From Vicia villosa (taxonomy: Eukaryota > Streptophyta > Magnoliopsida > Fabales > Fabaceae), in NCBI RefSeq assembly GCF_029867415.1, contig NW_026705173.1, positions 992,001-1,056,000 of the forward strand: DNA of 64,000 nt. Reading direction: 5' to 3'. A model generated the notes under the pieces. That model ran no database searches, was not told the origin of the DNA, and saw only the letters and a program-made list of their open reading frames with translations. Of this stretch, positions 1 to 11,513 are shown piece after piece. Positions within the stretch are counted from its first letter, which is position 1. Each line of letters begins with the position of its first letter. The position numbers and the translations under genes are program-made.

Positions 1-3000
1 GTGGATGATATTGGAGTCGTCAAGCTTAAGGAGAGCGTTCGACACAAAGTAGTAATACCCAAACTGTCAAGGTGTGGATGGAGACAGCTTGAACCCCCAG
101 GATTTTGATTGGACGAAGTGAAGATTTCTCTAAGTCTTGGTAATAGCAAGGGAAATCCAAATAGGAATGAGTAGGAGCCTTATAAGTGGGATTCTCCGAA
201 GGTGTTGAGCTGAGAATTAGTAAGATTCAGTACTGATGATGCTGCTGGTGTTGAGTGCGACTGATGAGCTGATAGGACAGAATAACCCTTGGAAATGCGA
301 ATAGAGGAGTCAGACCTTTCTGTTTGTGCTAGTACGGACAGTAATTGGATGGATGAGGTAATAGATCCTGATCCAACTTGAAGTATCCTAATTGAGAGTA
401 GTTACCTAGTAGATGTTGGTGGGATGTACGAGCGTGGTAGCTTACGATTAGGTGAGGCTTGAATACCCGGTCGATAGAAGAAGATGTGTATTTCTGTTCT
501 TATCATTTTATATTTAGTTCTAGAACTACGCTAGATGGAATATGAAATGATGTAGAAGCGTGAAATGCAGTATTCAAGTTCTCTTAGTTGTTGTTCGTCT
601 GACCCCGAGTGAAGCCATAGAACTACGCTTGGCGTTGGGCGTACAGGCGAGTAAGAACTAAGATCTATCCGGACTGAATTATCCTTGGAATCTCATGCAT
701 GCGTGGGGCGAGTGGGTACGCGCACTGCATGGCAATCCGAAGTTGAACTTCAAATCTTCGTGCTTGGCGTTTTGGCTTTCCGAGTAAGTAAACCTTAGTG
801 TGTAGCACTCTCAGGTTTTAGCATCCTGAGGAGTATGATTCGAAGGATTTGAGAAACGATGAACCTATTGGAGGCTGTTCAGACACTTGTCGGTTGTGAC
901 TTTAGGATACGCGTGGAGATCATTATACGCCACTGAGGTAGGTTACCTGGATACATGGCCTCGGAGTTGGACCACCATATTGGTACTACTAGACGGGTAT
1001 AATGCCACAGTATCGCTATCGTGCACGAGATGCGTGAGTCATCCTTTTTCCTACATGTGTGGGACGAAGGTGATCTGAAGCAAGATGGAATTCTGATTTG
1101 GCACTCGTGAGACACAGATCCAGACTCTCAAAAGGTATGTGGGATAAGGATCCATACATCGCGCTCGATAGTAGAGGAATAACTAGACAGGCGATGATGT
1201 GATGGATCAAGATCCAATACTATACTTAAGGAGACCCTGAGTGATCGTGATTGCGTGAGTTAGTATCAGATTGTACCTTGGAGACGTTCTCGTTTCATGA
1301 AGTGTTAGGTTGGCAATTTTGCATGAGTGTCTAGAGTGAGACTCATGTGCGGTCATGATATCCTGGTCAGCATAGTGAGTTGATATCATGTACCAATGGC
1401 GACCGGTGATGGAATATGCAAGTTGTATCTTGGATCGGCTCGATGTGTGATGTGTCCGGTAAGGTATTGCCAGATACTCTGAGTAAAGAAATGTGAATCT
1501 TGGTAAAGCATGGACATTTTGGTTTAGGAACTGCTAAGGAGTTTATAAGAGAGATGTTCGAAGTGCAAAGTGCAAAGTGAAATTTCTTGCATTGTGGCTA
1601 CACTCAGACTGTTAGAAGCACCACAATGAAGGATGCAGCCGCCAAGGAAGACAGTTTAGGTCAGAGGTGGAACATACGTTAGATGACTGTGTGAATGGAG
1701 TGTGGCTGTGGGAGGATCGTTATATCAGTAAGTTGCACGAGTTATCAGAGGTGATACTACGCTAAGAGAATGAAGGTGTATGGTTGGGTAGAAGTTGTGT
1801 AGAACTGCTAGAGTTATCATGAGCTGCAGTACGTCGTGAAGGGTTTGACATACCGGTTGAGCAACAAGATTGGTTGGAATGAAAAACATAGCAGTTGTAC
1901 GCTGTGGAAATCAGTGACAAGGACGAACCTCTAAGTCAGTGAATTTTTGGGTTTCAATGTCCTGAGATCGAAACGTGTACCTAAGTTGTGGTGGATGAAC
2001 TATATGGAATGGCAGGGTAAGTAGAAGCTTGATTATGGAGAGTATGCAACTTTGACGAGTAGTAGTTGATGATGGATGTATATGGAGTTCTGGAACGTGT
2101 TGTAATTGGATAACTGTGGATAAGGAACTGTTGTGTAGTAATGGAAACTAAGTGAATTATGGATATAATATGACTCAGAGGATTTCAAGGTGTGTGACTT
2201 GTTGGGATCAGAGTAGCGCAACGGATCAAGGAAGAATCAGATAAGTCTGAGGCAGGAACGAACAGACTTTTGTAGGATTTTATGTTGGGATGAAAGTATC
2301 TTCCTAAGGGAAATTGTCGGAGCAGCGTTTCGTCCATTCCAGTCTCTCAAGGATCACCATAACTCGAGAGGTGTTGTCAATGGACCAGCTTGGGAATACA
2401 TTTTTGTGGGTGGCATGGGGTCCGATGTTCGTAGGTCATCAGTTTAGCTTGCGAGTCACAAGGGTTGGACTGAGCATCAGACCGTCGAAATGCTGAAGGC
2501 TGGAGAGGGCATTCAGTTGGCGCAAGTTCTTTGTAGTTATGCCTTGTGTACTATGATTGTACAGGAAGACTGGTACAATGGTTACAGGTCAGTTGTTGAA
2601 TTTCGCGTCTTATCAGTAGAATCTTGTTCGAAGTTGTCGGATGACAAGGCGATAGTTGCAAGACGATTACACCTTCGTGGTTTGCAGTGACAGTTGTTAT
2701 GTCTAAACTGGAGTAAGGGTTAAAGTAAGGAGATTAAGTATATAGATAAAGGTAAAATTGGGACAATCATCCTAAGACTTTGGAAACCAGAAGTTAAGAC
2801 CAAGACATTTGGTTAACGCCTAGCGTCATTGTTTGGACTTTGGTGGAGAATAATTTGAAGTGTTGTCGCAGAAGTGACGTTGTGGCAGTAAGTTCTCGAA
2901 CGGGAAGTAATTCAAGGAGCTGAGTGAATCAGTGATGTTTGTTGAACGAGGGTGAACACACCAGATAACGAAACGAAGGATATCCGACATGAGTGGATTA

Positions 3001-3329
3001 TTAGAGTTTTTGAATTTCTGGGGATTCAGTGCAGAGCAGGGAAGGTCAAGGACCCTGGAAGGATATTTCCCCAGGTATGTCAAGACGAAGTATCAGATTC
3101 GACGTATTGCTTGAGAGTTAAGGTTTCTAATCATGTGTAGTGGGATGCAAGCGTTTTGGCAGATTATGTTTCTTCGTATGGAATGGTCCTCAGACAGAGT
3201 AGTGAGATTATCTAAAGACGAATGTGAGTAACATTCTTTCCCTTGATTGGATAGATAAGAAGGGTTGGTCTCCGTGGTAACCGGAAGGAATTCGAGGACG
3301 AATTCTAATTAAGGGGGGGGGGGGGAGAA
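1..3329 (+). mobile_element. Non-coding interior of an LTR retrotransposon (left part outside window)
   Basis: This stretch leads directly into a polypurine tract (3311-3329) and an LTR (3330-5729), so it is the 3' part of the element's interior. It is much less AT-rich than the array that follows. No frame is open for more than about 85 codons, and I find no zinc knuckle, protease, FIDD, RNase H or integrase motif. The only stretch I recognise from the two coding elements in this window is the hairpin just before the polypurine tract. It is either a large non-autonomous derivative or a very decayed polyprotein; the unmutated look of its 3' signals favours the first. Confidence 0.7.
3288..3329 (+). 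other. Pre-PPT hairpin and polypurine tract
   Basis: GAATTCG-AGGA-CGAATTC (3288-3305) can fold into a 7-bp stem with a 4-base loop. It is followed by a purine run with 13 consecutive G (3311-3329) ending at the TG of the LTR. The same hairpin precedes the PPT of the two coding elements (14964-14981 and 45308-45325). A PPT primes plus-strand synthesis in LTR elements; the role of the hairpin is not known to me. Confidence 0.8.
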
Positions 3330-4222
3330 TGTAATATCCTGATCTTTTGGCACCGATAATTATCATTTAAATGAGTAAATGGTAATTAGAGAGAGATCAT
3401 TGGTCTTATTCTCTATTAATCTAAGAATGATTATTAGAAGAATTAGTGGAGTGGTTAGAAACAAAGAGGATTGGTTAGAATGGAACTAAGTGGCAAAGTG
3501 GTAGTTTTGGCTTAGTTGAGGGGCACAAGAGACATTTAACTCTATTGCATGGACTTAAGGACTTGTTTGGCTTGCAAATCAGAATTTGTGGAGAAGAACA
3601 ACTTAAGAGCAAGAGAAGAACTCATGAAGCAAGTTCATTTTCGCACCTTGGGTACAGCTCCACTAAATCAGGTATATCTCTCAACTCGTAACTCCGATCG
3701 TAACGATTCTGGTCCCATTGGATAGCTAACGAATTTCTCTTCGATTTGCACCTATGGTTCGCGTTCATAGCTTCTGTTTCGAAGGAGAAAACTGACCTTG
3801 AAGTTGTGTCAGTGATGCTGAAAGTGGGTACAAGTGTGATTACGGATTTGATGAAGATGGAGTGAAACTTTGGCTATGGTGGGAGTCCAATGGCAGCAAA
3901 CATCATCTTTCTAAACCTCCATTTTAGCAAGGTGAGTCCTTTAGATAGAACTTGGGTAGGATTTGGGGAAGAAAGCATGTCAAGGGTTTAGATTGAGATA
4001 AATATATTGCATGCTTAAATGAATGATAAATGTGATAAATTGCTAGTTGTGTGTGATAGCTACTAGTTGCATATGTTGTTAATGATTGCATGCTGGTGGT
4101 TCTGATTATATAAATATGTTAGAAATTCATTGGGACTGTATTAAAGATGCAGGGGATCAACTATAGGACATTTGGAATGGTTTAGAACCCTTAGAAATGC
4201 AGAAAATTGATTCTGCTTCAGG

Positions 4223-4328
4223 GTAATCGGTTACTGGCATTTGGGTAACCGGTTACTCTGTGTAAATTTGCGTTTCTGGGCATTTTTCATGTCAGTAACC
4301 GGTTACTGGATTCTGGGTAACCGGTTAC
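4223..4328. repeat. Palindrome cluster GTAACCGGTTAC x4 in family X LTR
   Basis: The 12-base palindrome GTAACCGGTTAC occurs at 4245-4256, 4295-4306 and 4317-4328, with a one-base variant (GTAATCGGTTAC) at 4223-4234. Spacing is irregular. The cluster lies about 0.9 kb into the LTR, shortly after the donor-like site. Confidence 0.85.
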
Positions 4329-5437
4329 CCTGGGCAAAAGTGCAAAAATCAGCAAACTTTAGAAAGTCATAACTTCCTGCTCGGGTATCGGAATTGCGCA
4401 AACTTTATATCGTTGGAAAGCTAGCGACGTGTACTTTCTAATTAAATAGGTCCCCAAACCAGAATTATTGATTTAATAATAGTGGAGCCCCACTTAGTGA
4501 ATCGAGGAATTAGTATGAGAACTTATGCCTTTACTATTTGACCAATACTTCTCCTGTTATGTGTGGCATTTATTATCTAATGCTTATTATGAATGTGATA
4601 TCTATGTTTGAGATGATATGCAATTATATGATGTGCATGAAATCCTATTGACACCGTCGTTTTGGTTAAACGATCGGCTTTGGTTGTATTGTATGGATTA
4701 ACGCTTGTTATGCGTGTGTATGCTTGAATCGAAGTAGACCCGGTACTAAGTTACGATTCGGACCGTGGGTCCTGGAGTTGTCCGTGGGACTGCCCTGATC
4801 ATGGATCCCAGAGGCACATACCTGAACTACCGTTGCAGTGTGCTTGTGAGTGCCGTACGGGGCTTTTTACTCACTTGCTGTATACACACTCGCGTGCTCG
4901 GTATGATGGCGTTATGCGGCTAAGTAAGCCTACGCATAACAGGTAAACCATCTCTAATGATGCCATGTAGGCTACATCATTAGGTTCCTATCCGGATGGG
5001 CTCATGCGTCAAGACGGCGTGTTGCACTTGCTGTTAACACCACGTGCGTACAGATGGTTAATGGGACGATGTCGCCTCTTAGGCAAGGTCATCTCGCAGC
5101 CATGTAGGCTTGTGCGAACCCATTTAATCATTCTTGCAGGGTGCTTGTGTAAGTCTCTTGACAAATAGGCATGGGTGAACCCACCGAGGGTGTGTTAGTA
5201 ACTTAGTCTAGTGGTATTAACGTACTTCTGGATTCCCCGTACATGGGTATGGGTCTGCATACGTGTTTGTTGTACTATTTGTGTACTGTGATGCGATGAC
5301 TCCTATGGTGGACGATTCATGTGTTTGCTCCGTACTTGTACCGGATGTGAGGATAAACCCCGGACCAATGGTGGATTCGGTTTGTGATGCATGTACCCTG
5401 TAGAACCGAGTGGACCCATAGGATAGGAGGACTCACT

Positions 5438-5453
5438 GAGATTTAGTAATCTC
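5438..5453. other. Conserved LTR hairpin GAGATT-TAGT-AATCTC
   Basis: A 6-bp stem with a 4-base loop, flanked by ACTCACT and ACCCCA, lies just upstream of the acceptor-like site. It is present unchanged in all LTR copies here: 7127-7142, 13100-13115, 19848-19863, 40433-40448, 47225-47240, 55112-55127 and 62050-62065. Confidence 0.8.
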
Positions 5454-6812
5454 ACCCCAATCAACTTATATTTTTCAGGTGCAGTTTAGTAGCTTTTGAC
5501 AGATAGCAGGTTCGGATTGACGGCTTAAAGTGGTGACGGCTCGGAGACCTCGTCAGATCTCATTTTCCGCTGTGCAGATCCATTGAAGACACATGTGTTG
5601 TAATTCTTAGTAGAATTTCATGTTGTATTTTATATGGACCTCTCTATATCTATAGCTTTTGTATGTACTCAATATCAATTTTAATGTTTCATGCATAATA
5701 TACTAGTCAGTTATGTATGGGGTGTTACATTTTCAAAAGTGTATTTTAGTCAAATGGATGGGCAATTTAATAAGTTGTATATTTGTTATTTTTATTGTGT
5801 AATTATGGCTTTTCTTGAAGGACAATTTATTTGGTCGGTAGTATGCAAAAATTTGAAATTTTAATACTCTACTTCATATACTTGATAAATGATTAATTTA
5901 AATATATATCTTTCCTATCACACTAAATTTATCCATTCACTTTTATAATTCTAATGGTCTATATTTATTCATTTAATGTTGAAGTTGTTCAAATTAATTA
6001 ATTAATTCATTCATTTATTTCCTCTATAAATATTAAATGATATTTGTTTTTCAATATGAAATCATAAATTTTATTATTATTTATATTATGTAATTTGTAT
6101 GATGATAAGTTTTTTATTTGGAATTAAAAAATATCCAATAGTTTAACGGGTATAAATAACACTCTTTTAATACAATAATTACCATAATCATGTAAAAATG
6201 TCAATTCATAATTGAAATTTAAAAACAATTTGTTTTAAAACATAAAACTATATTTATTAAAGTAGTAAAATTGTAACATAAATTAAAATTAGTGACTCTA
6301 TACTGATAATCATAATATTTATATTTATAATAATAAAAAAAGTACAAAAAATATTAGTTTTTACAAAATAAAGATAATATTGGACCATTATCTTATTTAT
6401 GTGCAAATTAAATATTTTAATAAGCTACATCTAATCGCCAATTATAGTCCAATTTAATTACTAAAATACCTATTATGTAAATTCTTTGATGATAAGTTTT
6501 TTTTGGAATTAAAAAAAATCCAATATTTCTCGCGTGTAAATAACTGTCTTTTAATATTATAATTATCATAATCAAGTAAAAATGTCAATTCATAATGCAA
6601 ATTTAAAAAACTGTTTTAAAACATAAAATGATATTTATAAAAGTAGTAAAATTGTAATATAAATTAAAATTATGACTCTAAATTAATAATCATAATATTT
6701 ATATTTATTATAATAAAACGAAACAAAAGTATTGTTTTTTTTTACAAAATAAAGACAATATTTGACCGTTGTCTTATTGATGTGCAAAATAAATGTCTCA
6801 ATAAACCACTTA

Positions 6813-8972
6813 TGTAACACCCTACACATATTTGTCTAGAATAATATGCATAAAGTATTATATATGGTTCATAAAGACAATAATTACATAATGTCGCAGC
6901 GGAAAGATAGTAATAAAAACATCACAAGCACGAGGTACAAGAGCCGAATGTATCATGGCCAAAATGATAATACATCCAAAATAGTACAATATCCAATAAA
7001 GTACTACAAGAGCATAAAATGCGAACAAAAGATAATATCTAGCATCAACGCCAAAGGGCTAATCCGCCTTGCCTTTGCCACAATCTTGCCTTGAGCCACC
7101 TGAAAAAGATAGAATTGGAATGGGATGAGATTACTAAATCTCAGTGAGCCCGCCTATCCTATTAGTCCACTCGGATCTAAAGGGTACATGTAAAACAAAC
7201 GAATCCGCCATGGATTCGGGTAATCCTCACATCCGGTACAAGTACGGAGCAACCAAATGACTTATCCACCATTGGACTCATCACATACAAACACACAAAT
7301 CTAACACAAACAAGTATGCAAAACCCGTATCCTTATACGAGGAATCAAGAAGCGCGTTAATGCCTCGACTAGGTTATAGAACACACCCTCGATGAGTTAC
7401 ACCCACGTCTAATGTCAAGAGACTTGTACAAGCACACTACAAGAATGGTTGAATGGGTTCGCACAAGCCTAATTGGCCGCGAGATGACCTCAGCCGAAAG
7501 GGCGTCATTGTCCCAACAGCCACCTTTACGCACGTGTGTTGACATCAAGTACAACACGCCATCTTAACACGTGAGCCCATCGGGCGAAAGCCTAGTGTGT
7601 AGTCTACTTGACCCCACTAGAGGTGAGTTACCGATTATGTGTTAACCTACGTGGTTACATAACCCCACCATACCGAGCACGCAAGTGTGTTAACACCAAG
7701 TGGGAAAGCCTCCAGACCCTCACAAGCACACTGCAACGGTAGCTCAGGTGTGAGCCCAAGATCGCACGATCGGGGCTGTCCCATTGATCACAAAGCCCGG
7801 GACGACTCATTGATCACAAGGCCCGAGTCATAAAATCAACCTAGCCCCTGGCCCGCTTCGATTCATGCATACACACGCATAACAAGCGTAAAGTCACACA
7901 AAGCAATTCAATCCGAATGTTTAACCGAAACATCGGACACCACACACATTGTATCATCTTATCATCATAATATTCATGTCTAATCTCAAATGAATAAACA
8001 AAATTGTTGGGTAGCGTATCTACGTTACGTATAATATCCATTCATGAGTAGCCAAACGGAAACAAGGTAAAAAGGTGCTACAAAATACTACTCATCAGAC
8101 GTACATATGCGTACTAATAATTAAGGAGGGGTCCGATTACGATTAGAATCAGAAACTGCCCTCAGGGGAAGGAAAAATAAAGTTCTGCCCAGCACTGGCC
8201 GCTTAGCGGCCCGTAAGCGGGCTTTCCAGTGGCGAACCACAATTGTTTTCCCGCTTAGCGGCCTCACGTCCGCTTAGCGGGCTCGCGATATTTATTTTTT
8301 TCTCACAACAGCATCCTCCGCTTAGCGGGAAGACTGGGCCCGCTCAGCGGAACCGCGAATTTCTGGAAAAATGCCCAGTACCGCTTAGCGGTCTTAGCCC
8401 GCTTAGCGGCTCATAGCAGAAACAGAAAAAAATGCAGAACTCATCAGTTCTGTCCTGGGGTACTTTAACCCCCTTGATTTCACCTGCATGCACAAATTAG
8501 GGGTATATCCAGCCAACATACAGTATAAACAAGCAATCAACAACATCAAAACACGTTATTAGCAAGGATCTAAGCCTAATTTCTCCAAAACCCTTAAACC
8601 CCAAAAGTTCCCAAATGAGTCAAACCCCATTTTTCTATCTATGGACTCACCTTAGATGAACGAAGTGGAGCTGGGGCAAGGGAGATTTGGACGAAATTCG
8701 GAGCTTTGGGACAGATTCTCGAACATGCAAGGGTTGAAGTTCTTGGAGTGGCTTCCTTCTCTTCTCTTCCTCTTCTATTTCACGCTTCCAAACTTCTTCC
8801 CACAAAAATCTGTTTTGGAACAAAATGAGGGACCAAACAAGCCTTAGAACTTATGGTGAGCAAAATGTCACAATTGCCCTCCAACTAAATCATAATGCCC
8901 ATTTTGCCATCTAGTTCTATCTCAACCAACATCATTACTATTTTTCTAAAAAGAATTAAATAGGGTATTACA
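6813..8972 (-). mobile_element. Solo LTR, family A (2,160 bp), in unit U1
   Basis: TGTAACACCC..GTATTACA flanked by actta on both sides (6808-6812 and 8973-8977), with no interior. It has the same length as, and only a few visible differences from, the LTRs of the complete element at 12786-21693, and lies at exactly the same unit position with the same target duplication. Reading on the minus strand it has a donor-like GTGAGTC at 8650, a palindrome cluster at 8199-8409, the hairpin at 7127-7142 and an acceptor-like CTTTTTCAG ending at 7100. Solo LTRs arise by recombination between the two LTRs of a full element. Confidence 0.93.
8199..8409. repeat. Palindrome cluster CCGCTTAGCGG x8 in family A LTR
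   Basis: CCGCT-T-AGCGG (5-bp arms) occurs near 8199, 8251, 8270, 8318, 8381 and 8399, with degenerate copies near 8211 and 8340. The same cluster is present in both LTRs of the full element (about 14172-14382 and 20920-21130). It sits at the same relative LTR position as the different palindromes of families X and B. Confidence 0.85.
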
Positions 8973-9257
8973 ACTTATATTAGCCAATTATAATCCAATT
9001 TCAATATCAAAATACCTGTCATCGTACTATTGATTTTAATAATAATAATAATAATAAAGTTATTAGTAAACATATAGGAGAAAATACATTATTATACCTT
9101 TTACTAATAAATTTGATATCTAATCACATCCCTTCATTTTTATTATATGTGTCTCGGACATTATTATACATACATTATTATATGACTATGACCAAACCAT
9201 AATTCAAAACACAAATAGGGTATGCCTTTTTCCATTTTTTTTAAATGGCAAAATTTA

Positions 9258-9604
9258 TCATCCTATAGTACAACAACATTTATAAGAACTAGGATAAATT
9301 ACTCTGCAGGTACCACCTTTCTTAAATCCGCTTTTAATACAATTTGTATTGCATTTCCATCAGATGCACATTGACCTTCCATACATTTGATATCCATAAG
9401 GCTGTACTCACCCCTTGATAAACCTACAACCAAACAAACTTCATTATAGATCTTGTGTTCTTAAGTATATCGGAGTATGTAGATTGAATATCAAGTATAC
9501 AACTAGAGAGAAAAAACAAACTTTTATTTACTACCTGAAAGCAACATCATAGAAATGAACAAAATCAAGCAAAAATAAGATCGATTGAATAACACTGAGG
9601 CCAT
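9258..9604 (-). pseudogene. DEFL peptide gene copy C1, frameshifted
   Basis: Exon 1 is 9535-9604 and encodes the signal peptide; the intron is 9424-9534; exon 2 is the region down to the ancestral stop at 9258. One base is missing after the codon for Asp-Gly in mature exon 2 (near 9356), where C6-C15 read GCATTGTCC and this copy reads GCATTTCC. The new frame ends at TAA 9299-9301, giving about 64 residues with only the first two mature cysteines. Splice sites and TATA box are kept. Background residues are Glu39, as in C6 and C7. Confidence 0.8.
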
Positions 9605-9793
9605 TTTAAAAAAGTTCCCCTTTTACTATTTTTCTTGTGAGATTTAGGACTCACACTCTTCCTTATATATACTATTTAACTGATTATTAGTAGGTAAAGA
9701 ATATACTTTAAATAAAAGAAATAAATTAATTTAATCTTTTTTAATATTTGCCTTATTTTGAGTTCATTTTTGAAAAGAAAAAAAATAAAAATA

Positions 9794-10935
9794 TTTTCAA
9801 AAGTGTATTTTAGTCAAATGGATGGGCAATTTAATAAGTTGTATATTTGTTATTTTTATTGTGTAATTATGGCTTTTCTTGAAGGACAATTTATTTGGTC
9901 GGTAGTATGCAAAAATTTGAAATTTTAATACTCTACTTCATATACTTGATAAATGATTAATTTAAATATATATCTTTCCTATCACACTAAATTTATCCAT
10001 TCACTTTTATAATTCTAATGGTCTATATTTATTCATTTAATGTTGAAGTTGTTCAAATTAATTAATTAATTCATTCATTTATTTCCTCTATAAATATTAA
10101 ATGATATTTGTTTTTCAATATGAAATCATAAATTTTATTATTATTTATATTATGTAATTTGTATGATGATAAGTTTTTTATTTGGAATTAAAAAATATCC
10201 AATAGTTTAACGGGTATAAATAACACTCTTTCAATACAATAATTACCATAATCATGTAAAAATGTCAATTCATAATTGAAATTTAAAAACAATTTGTTTT
10301 AAAACATAAAACTATATTTATTAAAGTAGTAAAATTGTAACATAAATTAAAATTAGTGACTCTATACTGATAATCATAATATTTATATTTATAATAATAA
10401 AAAAAGTACAAAAAATATTAGTTTTTACAAAATAAAGATAATATTGGACCATTATCTTATTTATGTGCAAATTAAATATCTTAATAAGCTACATCTAATC
10501 GCCAATTATAGTCCAATTTAATTACTAAAATACCTATTATGTAAATTCTTTGATGATAAGTTTTTTTTTGGAATTAAAAAAAATCCAATATTTCTCGCGT
10601 GTAAGTAACTGTCTTTTAATATTATAATTATCATAATCAAGTAAAAATGTCAATTCTTAATGCCAATTTAAAAAACTGTTTTAAAACATAAAATGATATT
10701 TATAAAAGTAGTAAAATTGTAATATAAATTAAAATTATGACTCTAAATTAATAATCATAATATTTATATTTATTATAATAAAACGAAACAAAAGTATTGT
10801 TTTTTTTTACAAAATAAAGACAATATTTGACCGTTGTCTTATTGATGTGCAAAATAAATGTCTCAATAAACCACTTATATTAGCCAATTATAATCCAATT
10901 TCAATATCAAAATACCTGTCATCGTACTATTGATT

Positions 10936-10967
<32 letters not shown>

Positions 10968-11166
10968 GTTATTAGTAAACATATAGGAGAAAATACATTA
11001 TTATACCTTTTACTAATAAATTTGATATCTAATCACATCCCTTCATTTTTATTATATGTGTCTCGGACATTATTATACATACATTATTATATGACTATGA
11101 CCAAACCATAATTCAAAACACAAATAGGGTATGCCTTTTTCCATTTTTTTTAAATGGCAAAATTTA
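9794..11166. repeat. AT-rich spacer of the array unit (shown for U2)
   Basis: This is the part of a unit between one gene's promoter side and the next gene's stop codon, here free of insertions. I find no credible gene in it: small frames that recur in several units are low-complexity, AT-driven and not open in all units. It contains an internal duplication and a (TAA)n tract. The equivalent spacers of all other units hold the same and nothing else, apart from inserted LTR elements. Confidence 0.75.
10149..10920. repeat. Internal ~387-bp tandem duplication inside each unit (shown for U2)
   Basis: Two diverged copies follow each other: 10149-10535 and 10536-10920. Both begin ATTATGTAA, then GATGATAAG, then a T-run, GGAATTAAAAAA and TCCAATA, and both end AATTATAGTCCAATTT / AATTATAATCCAATTT followed by AAAATACCT. 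The arms differ far more from each other than the same arm does between units, so this duplication is older than the array. The family-A insertions lie in the second arm and the family-B insertion lies at the arm junction. Confidence 0.8.
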
Positions 11167-11513
11167 TCATCCTATAGTACAACAACATTTATAAGAACTA
11201 GGATAAATTACTCTGCAGGTACCACCTTTCTTAAATCCGCTTTTAATACAATTTGTATTGCATTTCCATCAGATGCACATTGACCTTCCATACATTTGAT
11301 ATCCATAAGGCTGTACTCACCCCTTGATAAACCTACAACCAAACAAACTTCATTATAGATCTTGTGTTCTTAAGTATATCGGAGTATATAGATTGAATAT
11401 CAAGTATACAACTAGAGAGAAAAAACAAACTTTTATTTACTACCTGAAAGCAACATCATAGAAATGAACAAAATCAAGCAAAAATAAGATCGATTGAATA
11501 ACACTGAGGCCAT
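11167..11513 (-). pseudogene. DEFL peptide gene copy C2, frameshifted
   Basis: Exon 1 11444-11513, intron 11333-11443, exon 2 ending at the ancestral stop 11167. It carries the same one-base deletion as C1, with the premature TAA at 11208-11210. The exons look identical to C1. It lies in the only left-hand unit (U2) without an LTR insertion, directly before the unit holding the complete family-A element. Confidence 0.8.

Larger units (their letters stand above)
3932..5478 (+). other. Candidate LTR-internal intron (family X; equivalents in all families)
   Basis: AAG|GTGAGTCC at 3932 and ATATTTTTCAG| ending at 5478 bound about 1.55 kb. Equivalent pairs: 7100-8650 and 19821-21371 (minus), 38896-40476, 45688-47268, 53634-55153, and about 62026-63521 (minus). 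Lengths stay at about 1.5-1.6 kb and the bounded region always contains the palindrome cluster and the GAGATT/AATCTC hairpin. Splicing is inferred from consensus sites only. Confidence 0.5.
3330..5729 (+). repeat. 3' LTR, family X (2,400 bp)
   Basis: It starts TGTAATATCC directly after the PPT and ends GGGTGTTACA, with TG..CA termini. The flank beyond it (ttttc, 5730-5734) is the array unit, so the target duplication partner should lie to the left of the window. Inside are a donor-like AAG|GTGAGTC at 3932, a palindrome cluster at 4223-4328, the GAGATT/AATCTC hairpin at 5438-5453 and an acceptor-like TTTTTCAG ending at 5478. The solo LTR at 53066-55405 and, inverted, the LTR at 61773-64000 are relatives. 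Confidence 0.85.

Noticed and set aside
887..1078. Short frames in the non-coding element interior (887, 2314, 2490, 2952)
   Set aside because: All are under 90 codons, overlap in different frames and show no retroelement or other motif.
6846..7094. An 82-codon frame present in three LTR copies (also 12819 and 19567)
   Set aside because: It lies inside the family A LTR, antisense to the element, with no recognisable domain; its repetition is LTR identity.
8656..8847. A 63-codon frame in the family A LTR (also 14629 and 21377)
   Set aside because: Hydrophobic, but antisense to the LTR and found only as LTR copies; it sits just before the donor-like site.
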